DNA of 64,000 nt from Sphingobium terrigena (GCF_003591655.1 NZ_QVRA01000005.1:62001-126000), one strand, 5' to 3'; positions 24,073 through 33,699 are shown, numbered from the stretch's first letter. Notes: a model not told the origin generated them from the letters alone. Numbers and translations: made by a program.

Positions 24073-25299
24073 TCAGGCCGCCGCGCGCGTGCCGGCAGGA
24101 CGCGCCAGCAGCTGCTGGTAAACAGGTTCGTAACGCAAAATGTTTGACGACCAGTTACGCTCACGCTCAACAAAGGCGCGGGCGAGCGCGCGCCGTTCGT
24201 CCCATATGCTGCGATCCGCAAACAGGCCCGCCAGCGCGGCGGCCATGCCGGCCGGATCATCGGGCGGGAACAATGTCCCGGTGACGCCATCCTCGATCAG
24301 TTCGCGGTGGCCGCCGACGCTGGATGCGGCGACCAGCTGCCCCTGCGCCATGGCTTCGAGCGGCTTTAAGGGCGTGACCAGATCGGTCAGCCGCATCGCC
24401 TTGCGCGGATAGGCCAATATGTCGATCTGGGCATAATAGTTTTCGACCTGATCGTGCGGCACCCGCCCGACAAAGACGATATGGTCGGCAAAGGGAGAGG
24501 CCAGCGCCTGATCGCGCAAAGCCTGTTCGCGCGGGCCGCCACCCACCAGCAGCAGCTTGGCCCTGGGCCGGGCGCGGACAAGTCGCGGCATCGCGGCGAT
24601 CAGATCGTCCAGCCCTTCATAATCATAGAAGCTGCCGATGAAGCCGACGACGTCGGCCCCTTCGAGGCCCAATTGCGCCGTCAGCGCCGGATCGCGCGGC
24701 ACGGGTGTGCCGAACTGGTCCATATCGACGCCATTGGGCGACACGATGATCTTGGCCGGGTCGATGCCGCGCGTGGCGAGATCGCTGCGCAGCCCTTCGC
24801 AGATGACCGCAACCGCATCGGCATTGCGCACCGCATGGGTTTCAAGCTGGCGGGTCAGCCAGTAACGCGGGCTGCCCTCCGTCCCGGTACCATTGCCGAC
24901 CGCCGCATCTTCCCAGAAGGCGCGGATTTCGTAGACCAGGGGGATGCCATGACGCTTGGCCACGCGCTGCGCGGCGATGGCGTTCAGCACCGGCGAATGG
25001 GCGTGGATGATGTCGGGCCGCCATTGCTGCACCAGCGCATCGATCGCGTCGGCATGGGCGGCAATGTCGCGCCATTCGCGCAGCACCGGATTGCCGGTGG
25101 CGGGCGCGCCGGGGGTGCGGTGGAAGTGAAGGCCGTCCACCACCTCCTCCAGCGGACCTGACGCACTGTGGCGATGCCCGGTTATGCCGCGCACCTCCCA
25201 GCCTCTGGCCATCTGCGCCCGCAGGATGGCGCGGGTGCGGAAGGTGTAGCCGCTGTGCAGCGGCAGGCTGTGGTCCAGCACATGAAGAATATGGGTCAT
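24073..25299 (-). CDS. Glycosyltransferase family 4, exosortase A system-associated type
   Basis: A 408-residue GT-B glycosyltransferase. The N-terminus THILHVLDHSLPLHSGYT is the signature of the exosortase-A-associated GT1/GT4 group, which adds sugars during exopolysaccharide or glycoprotein assembly. The C-terminal GT4 core has VGFIGSFYDYEGLDDLI, then a nucleotide-sugar site around PLKPLEAMAQGQLVAAS. I start at the ATG at 25299; the longer TTG form adds seven unlikely residues. A related ligase is encoded divergently from 25506. No exosortase gene is in the window. Confidence 0.9.
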   Translation of the reverse strand: MTHILHVLDHSLPLHSGYTFRTRAILRAQMARGWEVRGITGHRHSASGPLEEVVDGLHFHRTPGAPATGNPVLREWRDIAAHADAIDALVQQWRPDIIHAHSPVLNAIAAQRVAKRHGIPLVYEIRAFWEDAAVGNGTGTEGSPRYWLTRQLETHAVRNADAVAVICEGLRSDLATRGIDPAKIIVSPNGVDMDQFGTPVPRDPALTAQLGLEGADVVGFIGSFYDYEGLDDLIAAMPRLVRARPRAKLLLVGGGPREQALRDQALASPFADHIVFVGRVPHDQVENYYAQIDILAYPRKAMRLTDLVTPLKPLEAMAQGQLVAASSVGGHRELIEDGVTGTLFPPDDPAGMAAALAGLFADRSIWDERRALARAFVERERNWSSNILRYEPVYQQLLARPAGTRAAA

Positions 25300-25390
25300 A
25301 GCCCATGGACTTAACCACAAAAGGTTTAACGGCCCGTCAACTGTGTCGCGTTAGGGAGGGTCGGGTAGCCAGTGGAACCACCAAGACGCA

Positions 25391-25513
25391 ATGATCGACA
25401 CCCTGTCCCTGCTGATCAGCCATGGCGTGATCCTGCTCGCCGCGTGGCGGCTGTTGCCGCGCGCGGATCTCGATCGCGATCCGCCAGTAGAGGAAAGCGC
25501 GCGCGATGCGTGA
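25391..25513 (+). CDS. Small protein, 40 aa, overlapping the ligase gene
   Basis: A 40-codon frame starting with ATG at 25391 whose last codons overlap the next start (ATGCGTGA, 8 nt). The protein has one hydrophobic segment (LSLLISHGVILLAAWRLL) and an acidic tail. Such a short overlapping gene suggests translational coupling of the ligase. No homologue is known to me and the upstream ribosome-binding site is weak. Confidence 0.4.
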   Translation: MIDTLSLLISHGVILLAAWRLLPRADLDRDPPVEESARDA

Positions 25514-26873
25514 CCTGTTCTTCCTCGCCTTCCTGGCCGTGTTTTTCCTGATGGGGCTTAGGCGGCCGTTCCTGCTGGTTGCGGTCTATGCCTATATCGA
25601 CATCGTATCGCCCCAGCGCCTGTCCTATTTCCTGCTCAATTCAATCCCGATTTCCGCCATCGCCTTTGCCGCGATGGTGGGGGCCTGGCTGGTGATCGAC
25701 GACAAGAAGGATTGCCGCTTTTCCGCGCGACAGGCGCTGCTGCTGATCCTGCTGATCTGGTGCGGCTATACCACCGCGACCGCCGATTTCCCGGTCGAGG
25801 CACTGACCAAATGGAACTGGGTGTGGAAGGCGATCATTGCGGGCATCTTCCTGCCGCTCACGCTCCGCACGCGGCTGCGAATCGAGGCGATGACCGTTTT
25901 CATGATCCTGTGCGCCAGCACGATCATCATCAATGGCGGGCTGAAAACCGCGCTGTCGGGCGGCGGCTATGGCGTGCTGAACCTGATGGTCGACAATAAT
26001 AGCGGCCTGTATGAAGGGTCGATCATCAGCTGCGTCGCCATTTCGTTGATCCCGCTGATCCTGTGGCTGTCGAAACATGGCACCATCTTTCCGCCGGACG
26101 ACTGGCGGGTGAAGGGCTTTTGCTACTGCCTGTGTCTGGCCTGCCTGCTGATGCCGATTGGCACTGAGGCACGCACGGGGCTGGTGTGCATCGTCATTCT
26201 GGCCGGGCTGATGCTGGTGCGATCGCCGCGTCGCTTCGTCTACGGGCCGCTGATGCTGCTCGCCGCGCTGGTCTCCATCCCCTTCCTGCCCGCCAGCTTC
26301 ACCCAGCGGATGCAGACAATCGAAAATCATCAGGGTGACGAGAGCGCATCGACCCGCGTGGCGGTGTGGATGTGGACGCTCGACTATGTAAAAACCCATC
26401 CGGGCGGCGGCGGCTTCGACAATTATCTCCAGAACAGCTTTACCTATTTCGCGCAGAGCGAAGTGGGCGACGGCGACGCCAAGCGGGTCGAGCGGCGGCT
26501 GGTGACCGACAAGGGCCGCGCCTATCACAGCGCCTATTTCGAGATGCTGGGCGAACAGGGCTATTTCGGCTTCCTGCTCTGGGCGCTGATCCACGGCATC
26601 TGCTTCATCCGCACCGAAATGATCCGCCGTATGTACGCCAAGCGGGCGGGACCGGACGAGGCGTGGGTCGCGCCCTTCGCGCTGGCGCTGCAACAGGGGC
26701 ATATTATCTACATGATCGGATCACTGTTCGTGGGCATCGCCTATCAGCCCTTCATCTTCATGATGCTGGCGCTCCAGATCGGTCTGGACACTTATCTCAG
26801 CCGTAGGCGCAAGGCCGCGGCACGGCTTGACCTCAACGCGGCAATGAACCGGACGCGCGGGGCGCTGGCATGA
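25506..26873 (+). CDS. O-antigen-ligase-like protein, exosortase A system-associated
   Basis: A 455-residue polytopic membrane protein with about ten to twelve helices, of the O-antigen polymerase/ligase (Wzy/WaaL) superfamily. The start (RDLFFLAFLAVFFLMGLRRP followed by YIDIVSPQRLS) matches the putative O-glycosylation ligase found with exosortase A systems. A conserved loop has THPGGGGFDNYLQ and AYHSAYFEMLGEQG, the usual ligase WHxxY-like region. It probably transfers or polymerises a glycan in the periplasm. Next to it are the glycosyltransferase (divergent) and a membrane protein overlapping its stop. Confidence 0.88.
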   Translation: MRDLFFLAFLAVFFLMGLRRPFLLVAVYAYIDIVSPQRLSYFLLNSIPISAIAFAAMVGAWLVIDDKKDCRFSARQALLLILLIWCGYTTATADFPVEALTKWNWVWKAIIAGIFLPLTLRTRLRIEAMTVFMILCASTIIINGGLKTALSGGGYGVLNLMVDNNSGLYEGSIISCVAISLIPLILWLSKHGTIFPPDDWRVKGFCYCLCLACLLMPIGTEARTGLVCIVILAGLMLVRSPRRFVYGPLMLLAALVSIPFLPASFTQRMQTIENHQGDESASTRVAVWMWTLDYVKTHPGGGGFDNYLQNSFTYFAQSEVGDGDAKRVERRLVTDKGRAYHSAYFEMLGEQGYFGFLLWALIHGICFIRTEMIRRMYAKRAGPDEAWVAPFALALQQGHIIYMIGSLFVGIAYQPFIFMMLALQIGLDTYLSRRRKAAARLDLNAAMNRTRGALA

Positions 26874-27550
26874 GCGGCGAATTGCGCGCGTTGGGGCTGG
26901 TTCACGGCCTGTTGCTGGGGCTGCTGCTGGCATCGCCACTGATCGCGCCGGGGCTGCTGCCCTGGGGGGTGGAGGCACTGTTCATCATCGGCGCGTTCCA
27001 GTTGCGGCTGGCCGACCGGCGTTGGGACATGCGCGATGGCTGGCGCAGCTGGATCAGCCATATCCGCATGGCACCGTTGCGGCTGATCCCCTGGGGCGCG
27101 GCGGCAACCGTCGCGCTGATCGCAGGCAATGGCGCGCGGGCGCAAGCGATCCTGATCGCCGCGTCGCTGTGCGAATTGCTGGTCTATCCGGTCTGCACCC
27201 ATGTGCTGGCCCGGCTGTCGCGGCGCGTGGTCGGCGCGGTGCTGGTGCTGCTGATCCTGATCGGCTTGAGCGCTGTAGGCGAGACGATCCGCTACATGAT
27301 CTGCTTCATGACCGGGATGAGCGCCTGCCTATTCTGGCTGCGCGGTCCCGATGGGGAGGGCCATGCGCTGGGGCTGGCGCTGGCCGGGCTGGTCGCTGCG
27401 GCGATAGCACCGGTGTTTTGGCCTGCCGTCCTGCCCGTCGCCTTCCCTGCCGCCATCGTCTGCGCGACATTGGCGCTGGCGCATGTCTCGACGCTGCGCC
27501 GCCGCCCGGTCCCATGGCGGGCGGGCGGCGGTACACAGGTCAGGCCGTAA
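26870..27550 (+). CDS. Unknown multi-pass membrane protein
   Basis: A 226-residue, very hydrophobic protein with about six to seven membrane segments and short loops; no motif that I recognise. The ATG overlaps the ligase stop (ATGA), so it belongs to the same polysaccharide-related unit. Its 3' end overlaps the end of the convergent PfpI-like gene by 11 nt. Confidence 0.7.
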   Translation: MSGELRALGLVHGLLLGLLLASPLIAPGLLPWGVEALFIIGAFQLRLADRRWDMRDGWRSWISHIRMAPLRLIPWGAAATVALIAGNGARAQAILIAASLCELLVYPVCTHVLARLSRRVVGAVLVLLILIGLSAVGETIRYMICFMTGMSACLFWLRGPDGEGHALGLALAGLVAAAIAPVFWPAVLPVAFPAAIVCATLALAHVSTLRRRPVPWRAGGGTQVRP

Positions 27551-28094
27551 CGGTTCCGGCTTCCACCACCGCCTTGCTGAAGGCTTCGATGAAGGCAGGG
27601 ATATCGTCGGGCTTGCGGCTGGTGATGATGTTGCCGTCCACCACGACGGCTTGATCGACCACATTTCCGCCAGCATTGCGAAGGTCGGTGCGAACCGATG
27701 GCCAGCCAGTGACGGTCCGGCCATTCACAACGTCAGCCTCCACCAACAGCCATGGGCCATGGCAGATCGCGGCGACCGGCTTGCCCGTGGTCACGAACGC
27801 GCGCACCAGCGACACGGCGGCGGCATTGGTGCGCAGCGTATCGGGATTGGCGACGCCGCCGGGCAGGATCAGCCCGTCATATCCCTCTATCCTGACGGCA
27901 TCGAGGCGGATGTCAGGCGTGATGGTGTCGCCTTTTTCATCATGTTTCATGCCCTGAATAGGGTTCAGGTCCGGCGATGCTAACGTCACACTGGCCCCCG
28001 CCGCGATCAGGGCGTCGCGGGGATCGAACAATTCGGACTGCTCGAATCCGTCGGTCGCGATGATGAGGATACGGCTGTTGGTAATGGCGGGCAT
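27540..28094 (-). CDS. DJ-1/PfpI family protein (type 1 glutamine amidotransferase-like)
   Basis: A 184-residue DJ-1/PfpI-fold protein. The core ILIIATDGFEQSELFDPRDAL opens the domain and the nucleophile elbow is AAICHGPW, with Cys preceding His as in PfpI/YhbO. Members act as glyoxalase/deglycase-like or stress proteins. I start at the ATG at 28094, with AAGGAG 7 nt before it; the longer frame adds 43 residues that fit nothing. Confidence 0.92.
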   Translation of the reverse strand: MPAITNSRILIIATDGFEQSELFDPRDALIAAGASVTLASPDLNPIQGMKHDEKGDTITPDIRLDAVRIEGYDGLILPGGVANPDTLRTNAAAVSLVRAFVTTGKPVAAICHGPWLLVEADVVNGRTVTGWPSVRTDLRNAGGNVVDQAVVVDGNIITSRKPDDIPAFIEAFSKAVVEAGTVTA

Positions 28095-28199
28095 GGGGCT
28101 TCTCCTTGCGCCTGATGGGAGACAGGCTAACGGACCGCCGCCCGACCCGTTGCGGAACGAAGCGATGAAAGGTGGGTTTTTGGCCATGAGAAGGACAAT

Positions 28200-29180
28200 A
28201 TGGCCACCCAATCCCTCATCCACGTAGATGACAGCATCCCCGGCATTTCGCGACGCGCGCTAAAAAGCGGCTGGGGCTATTACCAGCCCGATGGCGGGCG
28301 CATCGCCGACCGGGACGAGATTGGGCGACTGAACGCCATCGCCCTGCCCCCTGCCTATCGCGATTGCTGGTTCTGCCCGATGCCCCATGGCCATATCTTG
28401 GCGACGGGGCATGACGAGCGGGGCCGCAAGCAATATCGCTATCATCCCGATTTTCGCGCGACGCGGGAGGCGCAGAAATATGAAGGCTGCGCCGGCTTCG
28501 GTCGCGCCCTGCCCAAATTGCGCGCGCAACTGGAGGCGGACCTGTCGCAGCGCGGGTTGCGCAAGGAACGGACGGTCGCGGCTGTAGTGCGGCTGCTGGA
28601 CCTGGGGCGGTTGCGCGTGGGCAATGAATATTATGCCACGACCAACAAGAGTTTCGGCGCGACGACCCTGCGCCGTCGCCATATAGACCTCACCGGCAAG
28701 GCGCTGACGCTGCGCTATCGCGCCAAGTCGGGCAAGCAGCATCAGGTGACGCTGACCGACACACGGCTGCTGCGTTTCGTGCGGCAGGTGCAGGATTTGC
28801 CGGGCCAGCATCTGTTCAAATATCTGGACGAGGATGGCGAGGCGCGGCCGATCACATCGAGCGACGTCAACGCCTATATCGCGCAGGCCATGGGCGGTCC
28901 CTTCACCGCCAAGCATTTTCGCACATGGGGCGCATCGACCGTCGCTTTTGCCACATTGGCCGCCGGACCGGTGTCGATGAAGGGCTTGCTGGAACCGGTG
29001 GCGGCCGCGCTGGGCAATACGCCCGCGATCAGCCGCAAAAGCTATATCCACCCTGCCCTGCTCGACCTGTGCAAGGATGGACAGGATGCGTGGCGCGCGG
29101 GGCTTCGCCTGCCGCGTTCAACACGCTATCTGTCTCGCGAAGAACGCGGACTCATCGCATTTCTCGACACTTTAGCCTGA
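28200..29180 (+). CDS. DNA topoisomerase IB (poxvirus type)
   Basis: A 326-residue bacterial TopIB, which relaxes supercoils by nicking one strand through a 3'-phosphotyrosine. The N-terminal domain starts at GWGYYQPDG and the catalytic domain runs from about 90 to 300. The conserved RVGNEYY, RYRAKSGKQH, KHFRTWGAS and SRKSY elements are present, with the nucleophile Y282. AAGGA precedes the ATG. Such enzymes occur in many soil bacteria. It stands between divergent and tandem neighbours without obvious partners. Confidence 0.93.
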   Translation: MATQSLIHVDDSIPGISRRALKSGWGYYQPDGGRIADRDEIGRLNAIALPPAYRDCWFCPMPHGHILATGHDERGRKQYRYHPDFRATREAQKYEGCAGFGRALPKLRAQLEADLSQRGLRKERTVAAVVRLLDLGRLRVGNEYYATTNKSFGATTLRRRHIDLTGKALTLRYRAKSGKQHQVTLTDTRLLRFVRQVQDLPGQHLFKYLDEDGEARPITSSDVNAYIAQAMGGPFTAKHFRTWGASTVAFATLAAGPVSMKGLLEPVAAALGNTPAISRKSYIHPALLDLCKDGQDAWRAGLRLPRSTRYLSREERGLIAFLDTLA

Positions 29181-29200
29181 TACAGACTAACGGGACCAGC

Positions 29201-30355
29201 ATGGCCAATAAAACTGAACCTGCCGCCGCCGCCGTATCGGTGCGCGCGCCCGATTTCGTCGAAATGTGGCGATCGACCAGCGACTGGTTCGCTGTTCACT
29301 ATGTCCAGATCATCGTCGCCATTGGCGCGGGCGTTCTGATCTACCTCCTCCTGGCGGCGCTGCGCTCGTTCGGGAAAAGATGGCGCGGCACCCGTGGCGA
29401 CCCGCTGGGCTATGCCAATGTACTGGGCCGGGCGGTGGCGCGGACATCCCATTTCTTCATGGTCATGGTCGCGGCCAAGCTGGTCGCGGGTTATGCCGAT
29501 CCGCCTGCGGTGCTGTTCAAGACGATTGCGTTTCTCTTCACCATCGCCGCGGTGTTGCAGGGGGCGATCTGGGCGCGGGAGATCATCCTGGGGCTGATCG
29601 AGCGCAAGACGCTGGCGGAGGATGGCCAGGGCGAGACGCTGGCCAACGCGATGGGCCTGATTCGCGTGCTGGTGACCTTTGCCCTGTTCGCGATCGCCAC
29701 CATCGTCGTGCTCGACAATCTGGGGGTCAACGTCACTGGCCTGGTCGCGGGTCTTGGCATTGGCGGCATCGCCATTGGCCTGGCTGCGCAGGGAATTTTC
29801 TCCGACCTGTTCGCCGCGCTGTCTATCATCTTCGACAAGCCGTTCCGGCGCGGCGAGATCATCACCTATGACCAGACCACTGCGCGGGTCGAGAAGATTG
29901 GCCTCAAAAGCACAAGGCTGCGCGCGATGAGCGGGGAGAAGAAGGTCATCTCCAACGCCAATCTGTTGCAGAAGGAAATTACCAGCCTGCAGACGCTGAT
30001 CCAGCGGCGCGTGACCTTTGCGATCGGCATCATCTACCAGACGCCGGAGGAGAAGGCCGAAGCGATACCGGAGATGCTGCGCGAGATTGTCGAGGCAGAA
30101 GGGTTCATCTTCGTCAATGCTGGCCTTGTCCGCTTTGGCGCGAGTTCGCTGGACTATGAGGTGAATTTCGACGTGCCGGACCCCGATACGCATGATTATT
30201 TCCTGTCGCGGCACCGCATGGGGCTGGCGATCTGGAAGCGGTTTAACGCGGAAGGGATAGAGTTCGCCTATCCTACCCAGACCAGCTTCACCGCTGCGCC
30301 GGATGGACGAACCATCATGCCTTATCCAGAGGTGCAGCCGGTGCGATCCGCCTGA
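29201..30355 (+). CDS. MscS family mechanosensitive ion channel
   Basis: A 384-residue membrane channel. Several N-terminal helices (about 27-45, 80-100, 110-130, 155-175) are followed by the pore helix VTGLVAGLGIGGIAIGLAAQ (about 185-205), the MscS TM3 signature, and the cytoplasmic beta and alpha/beta domains. It opens under membrane tension and releases solutes on osmotic downshift. It starts 20 nt after the topoisomerase stop on the same strand. Confidence 0.93.
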   Translation: MANKTEPAAAAVSVRAPDFVEMWRSTSDWFAVHYVQIIVAIGAGVLIYLLLAALRSFGKRWRGTRGDPLGYANVLGRAVARTSHFFMVMVAAKLVAGYADPPAVLFKTIAFLFTIAAVLQGAIWAREIILGLIERKTLAEDGQGETLANAMGLIRVLVTFALFAIATIVVLDNLGVNVTGLVAGLGIGGIAIGLAAQGIFSDLFAALSIIFDKPFRRGEIITYDQTTARVEKIGLKSTRLRAMSGEKKVISNANLLQKEITSLQTLIQRRVTFAIGIIYQTPEEKAEAIPEMLREIVEAEGFIFVNAGLVRFGASSLDYEVNFDVPDPDTHDYFLSRHRMGLAIWKRFNAEGIEFAYPTQTSFTAAPDGRTIMPYPEVQPVRSA

Positions 30356-30361
30356 CGCAGC

Positions 30362-31339
30362 TTATTTACCCATCCCCCACAGGCTGCCGGGCTGAAGCAG
30401 GCCGTCCTCCAGCGCCAGCCCGCCGTCGCGATCCCGCGCCAGCAGCAGCGCACCGTCAAGGTCGATCCAGTCCGCCCCCTGCGCCACCAGCGCTGCGGGC
30501 GCGATGCCAAGCGAGGTGCCGAGCATACAGCCGACCATGACGCGAAAGCCCCGGTCCCGCGCCGCCTGACGCAGCGCCAGCGCTTCGGTCAGACCGCCGG
30601 CCTTGTCGAGCTTGATATTCACCGCGTCGAAATCGCCAAGCCGATCAAGGTCCGCGCTGGTGTGGCAGCTTTCGTCAGCACAGAGCGGCAGCGGCGCGCG
30701 GACCCCGGCCAGCGCCGCTTCCCGGCCATGGATCACCGGCTGTTCGACCATCTCGACGCCAAGGTCGGCCAGCACCTGCGCCTCTGTGGCAATGTCCAGA
30801 TCATGCCAGCTTTCATTGGCATCGACGATCAGCCGCGCGTCGGGTGCGCCCGTCCGGACCGCTGCGATGCGCGCCCGGTCGCCCTCGCCAGTCAGCTTGC
30901 ATTTGAGCAGGGCAAAGCCGCGCCCCGCCGCTGTTCGCGCCGCCGCCTCCATCGTCGCGGGATCGCCAAGGCTGATGGTGAAGGCGGTGGGTAGAGGGGT
31001 GGGTGCGGCCAGCCCGGCAAGTTGCCAGACCGGCACGCCCGCACGCTTCGCTTCCAGATCCCACAGAGCGCAGTCGAGCGCATTGCGCGCCGCGCCGCGC
31101 GGCATCTGCGTCAATAGCGCCTGCCGGTCGAGCGGCCCGGCATAGGCGCGGATCGCCGCTGCGCAGCCCTCTGCCGTCTCGCCCTCATAATAGATCGCCG
31201 TCCCCTCGCCCCGGCCGACATGGGTGCCGTCACCTACGGTGCAAACGACCACGTCCACATCGGTCTTGGCCCCGCGAGCGATGATGAACGCGCCCGCCAC
31301 CGGCCAGCGTTCGACGGTCGCGGACAATAGGTGGATCAT
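30362..31339 (-). CDS. dgcA: Dipeptide epimerase (enolase superfamily, L-Ala-D/L-Glu type)
   Basis: A 325-residue enolase-superfamily protein. Metal and catalytic signatures: LKCKL (the KxK pair), IVDANESW and ADESCHTS for metal ligands, and NIKLDKAGG with the second catalytic lysine. This pattern fits L-Ala-D/L-Glu epimerases acting on recycled peptidoglycan peptides. The ATG at 31339 has GGAG 6 nt before it; the longer TTG form adds four residues. Its end lies 7 nt from the convergent MscS gene. Confidence 0.9.
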   Translation of the reverse strand: MIHLLSATVERWPVAGAFIIARGAKTDVDVVVCTVGDGTHVGRGEGTAIYYEGETAEGCAAAIRAYAGPLDRQALLTQMPRGAARNALDCALWDLEAKRAGVPVWQLAGLAAPTPLPTAFTISLGDPATMEAAARTAAGRGFALLKCKLTGEGDRARIAAVRTGAPDARLIVDANESWHDLDIATEAQVLADLGVEMVEQPVIHGREAALAGVRAPLPLCADESCHTSADLDRLGDFDAVNIKLDKAGGLTEALALRQAARDRGFRVMVGCMLGTSLGIAPAALVAQGADWIDLDGALLLARDRDGGLALEDGLLQPGSLWGMGK

Positions 31340-31446
31340 TGCTGGCTCCAATGGCGTGAACAGACCGACCGCCTATGCGCGAAAGTCGCACGCGCCACCA
31401 GCCCCGCCCCATTGAGGCTTGGTTGGCAGCCTGCTAAGCGCCGCGC

Positions 31447-33234
31447 ATGGAGGAACAACCCACCCCGTCGCTGCGCACCAGCGCCCGTCCCGCGCTTGGC
31501 AGCCTGGCGATGCTGTGGATGTTCGCCAAACGCTATCCGGGGCGGATCGCGGGCGCGTTGGCGGCACTGATCGTGTCGTCTGCCGCGACGCTGGGCATCC
31601 CCAGCGGCTTCCGGCTGGTCATCGACCGGGGCTTCATGGGCGGGGGCGATATCAGCCGCTGGTTTGAATATCTGCTGTTGATCGTCATCATCCTGGCTGT
31701 TGCGAGCGCGCTGCGCTTTTACTTCGTGTCCTGGCTGGGCGAGCGGGTGGTTGCCGATATTCGCAGCGCCACCCAGGCGAATCTGCTGCGGCAGGCGCCC
31801 CGTTTCTTTGAAGAAAACCGCCCGTCCGAAATCGCCTCGCGGATGACCGCTGATACTGCCGTGGTCGAACAGGTGGTCGGATCGACCGTGTCGATCGCGC
31901 TGCGCAATCTGGTGACCGGCATTGGCGGCCTCATCTATCTGTTCGCGCTGGCGCCCAAGCTGGCGGCGATGCTGCTGCTGGGCATACCCGTCATCCTGCT
32001 GGTGCTGATCAGTCTGGGGCGCAAGGTGCGCAGCCTATCGCGCGCCAGTCAGGACCGGCTGGCCGATGTCGGTAGCGTCACCAACGAAGTGCTGGCGGCG
32101 ATGAAGATCGTCCAGGCGTTCGGGCAGGAGGGGCGCGAAGCCGCGCGGTTCGACGCCACGGTCGAAAGCGGGTTCGGTACTGCGCGGCGGCGCATCCGGC
32201 TGCGCGCAATCATGACGGCGGTGGTGATATCGCTGGTGTTCGGATCGATCACGGCGGTGATGTGGCAGGGCGCGCTGGACGTCGCGGCGGGGAAGCTGTC
32301 GGGCGGAAGCATTGCCGCGTTCGTGCTGACCGGCGGGCTGGTCGCAGGCGCCTTCGGATCGCTTTCCGAAAGCTGGGGCGATCTGCTGCGCGGTGCGGGG
32401 GCGGCCAGTCGCCTGCATGAGTTGATGACTGCCACGCCGGACATATTGCCGCCTGCCAGCCCGACCATCATTCCGCCGGCGGCGCATGGCGCGCGGCTGA
32501 CGTTCGAGGATGTGCATTTCCATTATCCGACCCGGCCCGATCAGGCGGCGCTCAATGGCGTGTCGATCGACGTTGCGCCGGGCGAAACGGTGGCGGTGGT
32601 CGGGCCGTCGGGGGCTGGCAAATCGACGCTGATCCAGTTGGCGTTGCGATTTTACGATCCGGCGTCCGGCGTGGTCCGGTTGAACGGCGTACCCCTGCCG
32701 CAGGCCGATCCCGCCGCCTTGCGCGCGATGATGGCGATGGTGCCGCAGGACAGCGTGATCTTCGCCGCGTCGGCGCGTGACAATCTGCGCTATGGCCGGT
32801 GGGACGCGACCGACGAACAGATTTGGGATGCCGCCCGCGCCGCCAATGCCGAGGGCTTCCTGCGCGCGCTGCCGCAGGGGCTGGACAGTCCGATGGGGGA
32901 AGCAGGTACGCGCCTGTCGGGTGGGCAGCGGCAAAGGCTGTCGATCGCGCGCGCGCTGCTGCGCGATGCGCCGATCCTGTTGCTCGATGAGGCGACCTCT
33001 GCGCTCGATGCTGAATCGGAACGGCTGGTGCAGGATGCGCTTGGCCGGTTGATGCAGGGGCGCACGACCATCGTCATCGCCCATAGGCTAGCGACGGTGC
33101 GCGCTGCGGACCGGATCATCGTGCTGGACGAAGGGCGGATCGTCGAACAGGGCGATCATGCGTCGCTGGTCGCGCAGGGCGGCCTCTATGCGCGCCTTGC
33201 CAATTTGCAGTTTCAGGATGCGCCGCTGATCTGA
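31447..33234 (+). CDS. ABC transporter, fused permease/ATPase (MsbA-like)
   Basis: A 595-residue half-transporter that should act as a homodimer. The ABC_membrane domain with six helices spans about 40-330. The ATPase domain has Walker A GPSGAGKST (about 386-394), the signature LSGGQRQR (about 490), Walker B ILLLDEAT and the switch His in IVIAHRL. Sequence style fits the lipid/multidrug exporter group; the substrate cannot be read from sequence. It stands alone between the epimerase and a convergent PilZ gene. Confidence 0.92.
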   Translation: MEEQPTPSLRTSARPALGSLAMLWMFAKRYPGRIAGALAALIVSSAATLGIPSGFRLVIDRGFMGGGDISRWFEYLLLIVIILAVASALRFYFVSWLGERVVADIRSATQANLLRQAPRFFEENRPSEIASRMTADTAVVEQVVGSTVSIALRNLVTGIGGLIYLFALAPKLAAMLLLGIPVILLVLISLGRKVRSLSRASQDRLADVGSVTNEVLAAMKIVQAFGQEGREAARFDATVESGFGTARRRIRLRAIMTAVVISLVFGSITAVMWQGALDVAAGKLSGGSIAAFVLTGGLVAGAFGSLSESWGDLLRGAGAASRLHELMTATPDILPPASPTIIPPAAHGARLTFEDVHFHYPTRPDQAALNGVSIDVAPGETVAVVGPSGAGKSTLIQLALRFYDPASGVVRLNGVPLPQADPAALRAMMAMVPQDSVIFAASARDNLRYGRWDATDEQIWDAARAANAEGFLRALPQGLDSPMGEAGTRLSGGQRQRLSIARALLRDAPILLLDEATSALDAESERLVQDALGRLMQGRTTIVIAHRLATVRAADRIIVLDEGRIVEQGDHASLVAQGGLYARLANLQFQDAPLI

Positions 33235-33252
33235 CCTTTTGGGCGTTGGCGC

Positions 33253-33582
33253 TCAAACGAACGCCGGGCCGCTGCTCAGCTTGAGGATATGATCGAGGAT
33301 CGCGGGATGGAGCGGGCGTTCAAAGGCGCAGCCTGCTTCATGTGCGCGGGACCATAGGACGCGGGCGCGGCGCCCCTCGAACCCCGGCAGCATGATCCAT
33401 AATTCGCTGCCGCTGGTCAGTTTCATGAAGCTCTGAAGGCGAAAGCCGGTGACGGAAACGTCAGCAATGCGGCTGTTGAACCAGGTCTCACCGGGACGGC
33501 GCACACGGACGCTGATCTGCACATAGCTGCGCTCGGCAAGCCGTGCCTTTCGATCGAAATCAGTCTGTCGCTCGGCACCCAT
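33253..33582 (-). CDS. PilZ domain protein
   Basis: A 109-residue single PilZ domain: an RxxxR motif (RLAER, near residue 15) and DVSVTG (DxSxxG) are both present, so c-di-GMP binding is likely. It ends a few bases from the convergent ABC transporter gene. Output partner unknown. Confidence 0.85.
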   Translation of the reverse strand: MGAERQTDFDRKARLAERSYVQISVRVRRPGETWFNSRIADVSVTGFRLQSFMKLTSGSELWIMLPGFEGRRARVLWSRAHEAGCAFERPLHPAILDHILKLSSGPAFV

Positions 33583-33671
33583 GGCTCACTATCGCCCATC
33601 CTTTCCCGCCAATATCGACGATCGGGGTAAGCAAAGGGTTAAGGGGGGGCGACCCCACGCAAAATGCGTGC

Positions 33672-33699
33672 AAAAAAGGGGCCGCCCGAAGGCGACCCC
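33672..33699 (-). terminator. Terminator of the tonB-exb operon
   Basis: Read on the minus strand, GGGGTCGCC pairs with GGCGGCCCC (one G-T pair) around a TTCG-type loop, followed by six T residues. It lies about 100 nt beyond the last exbD stop. Confidence 0.8.
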
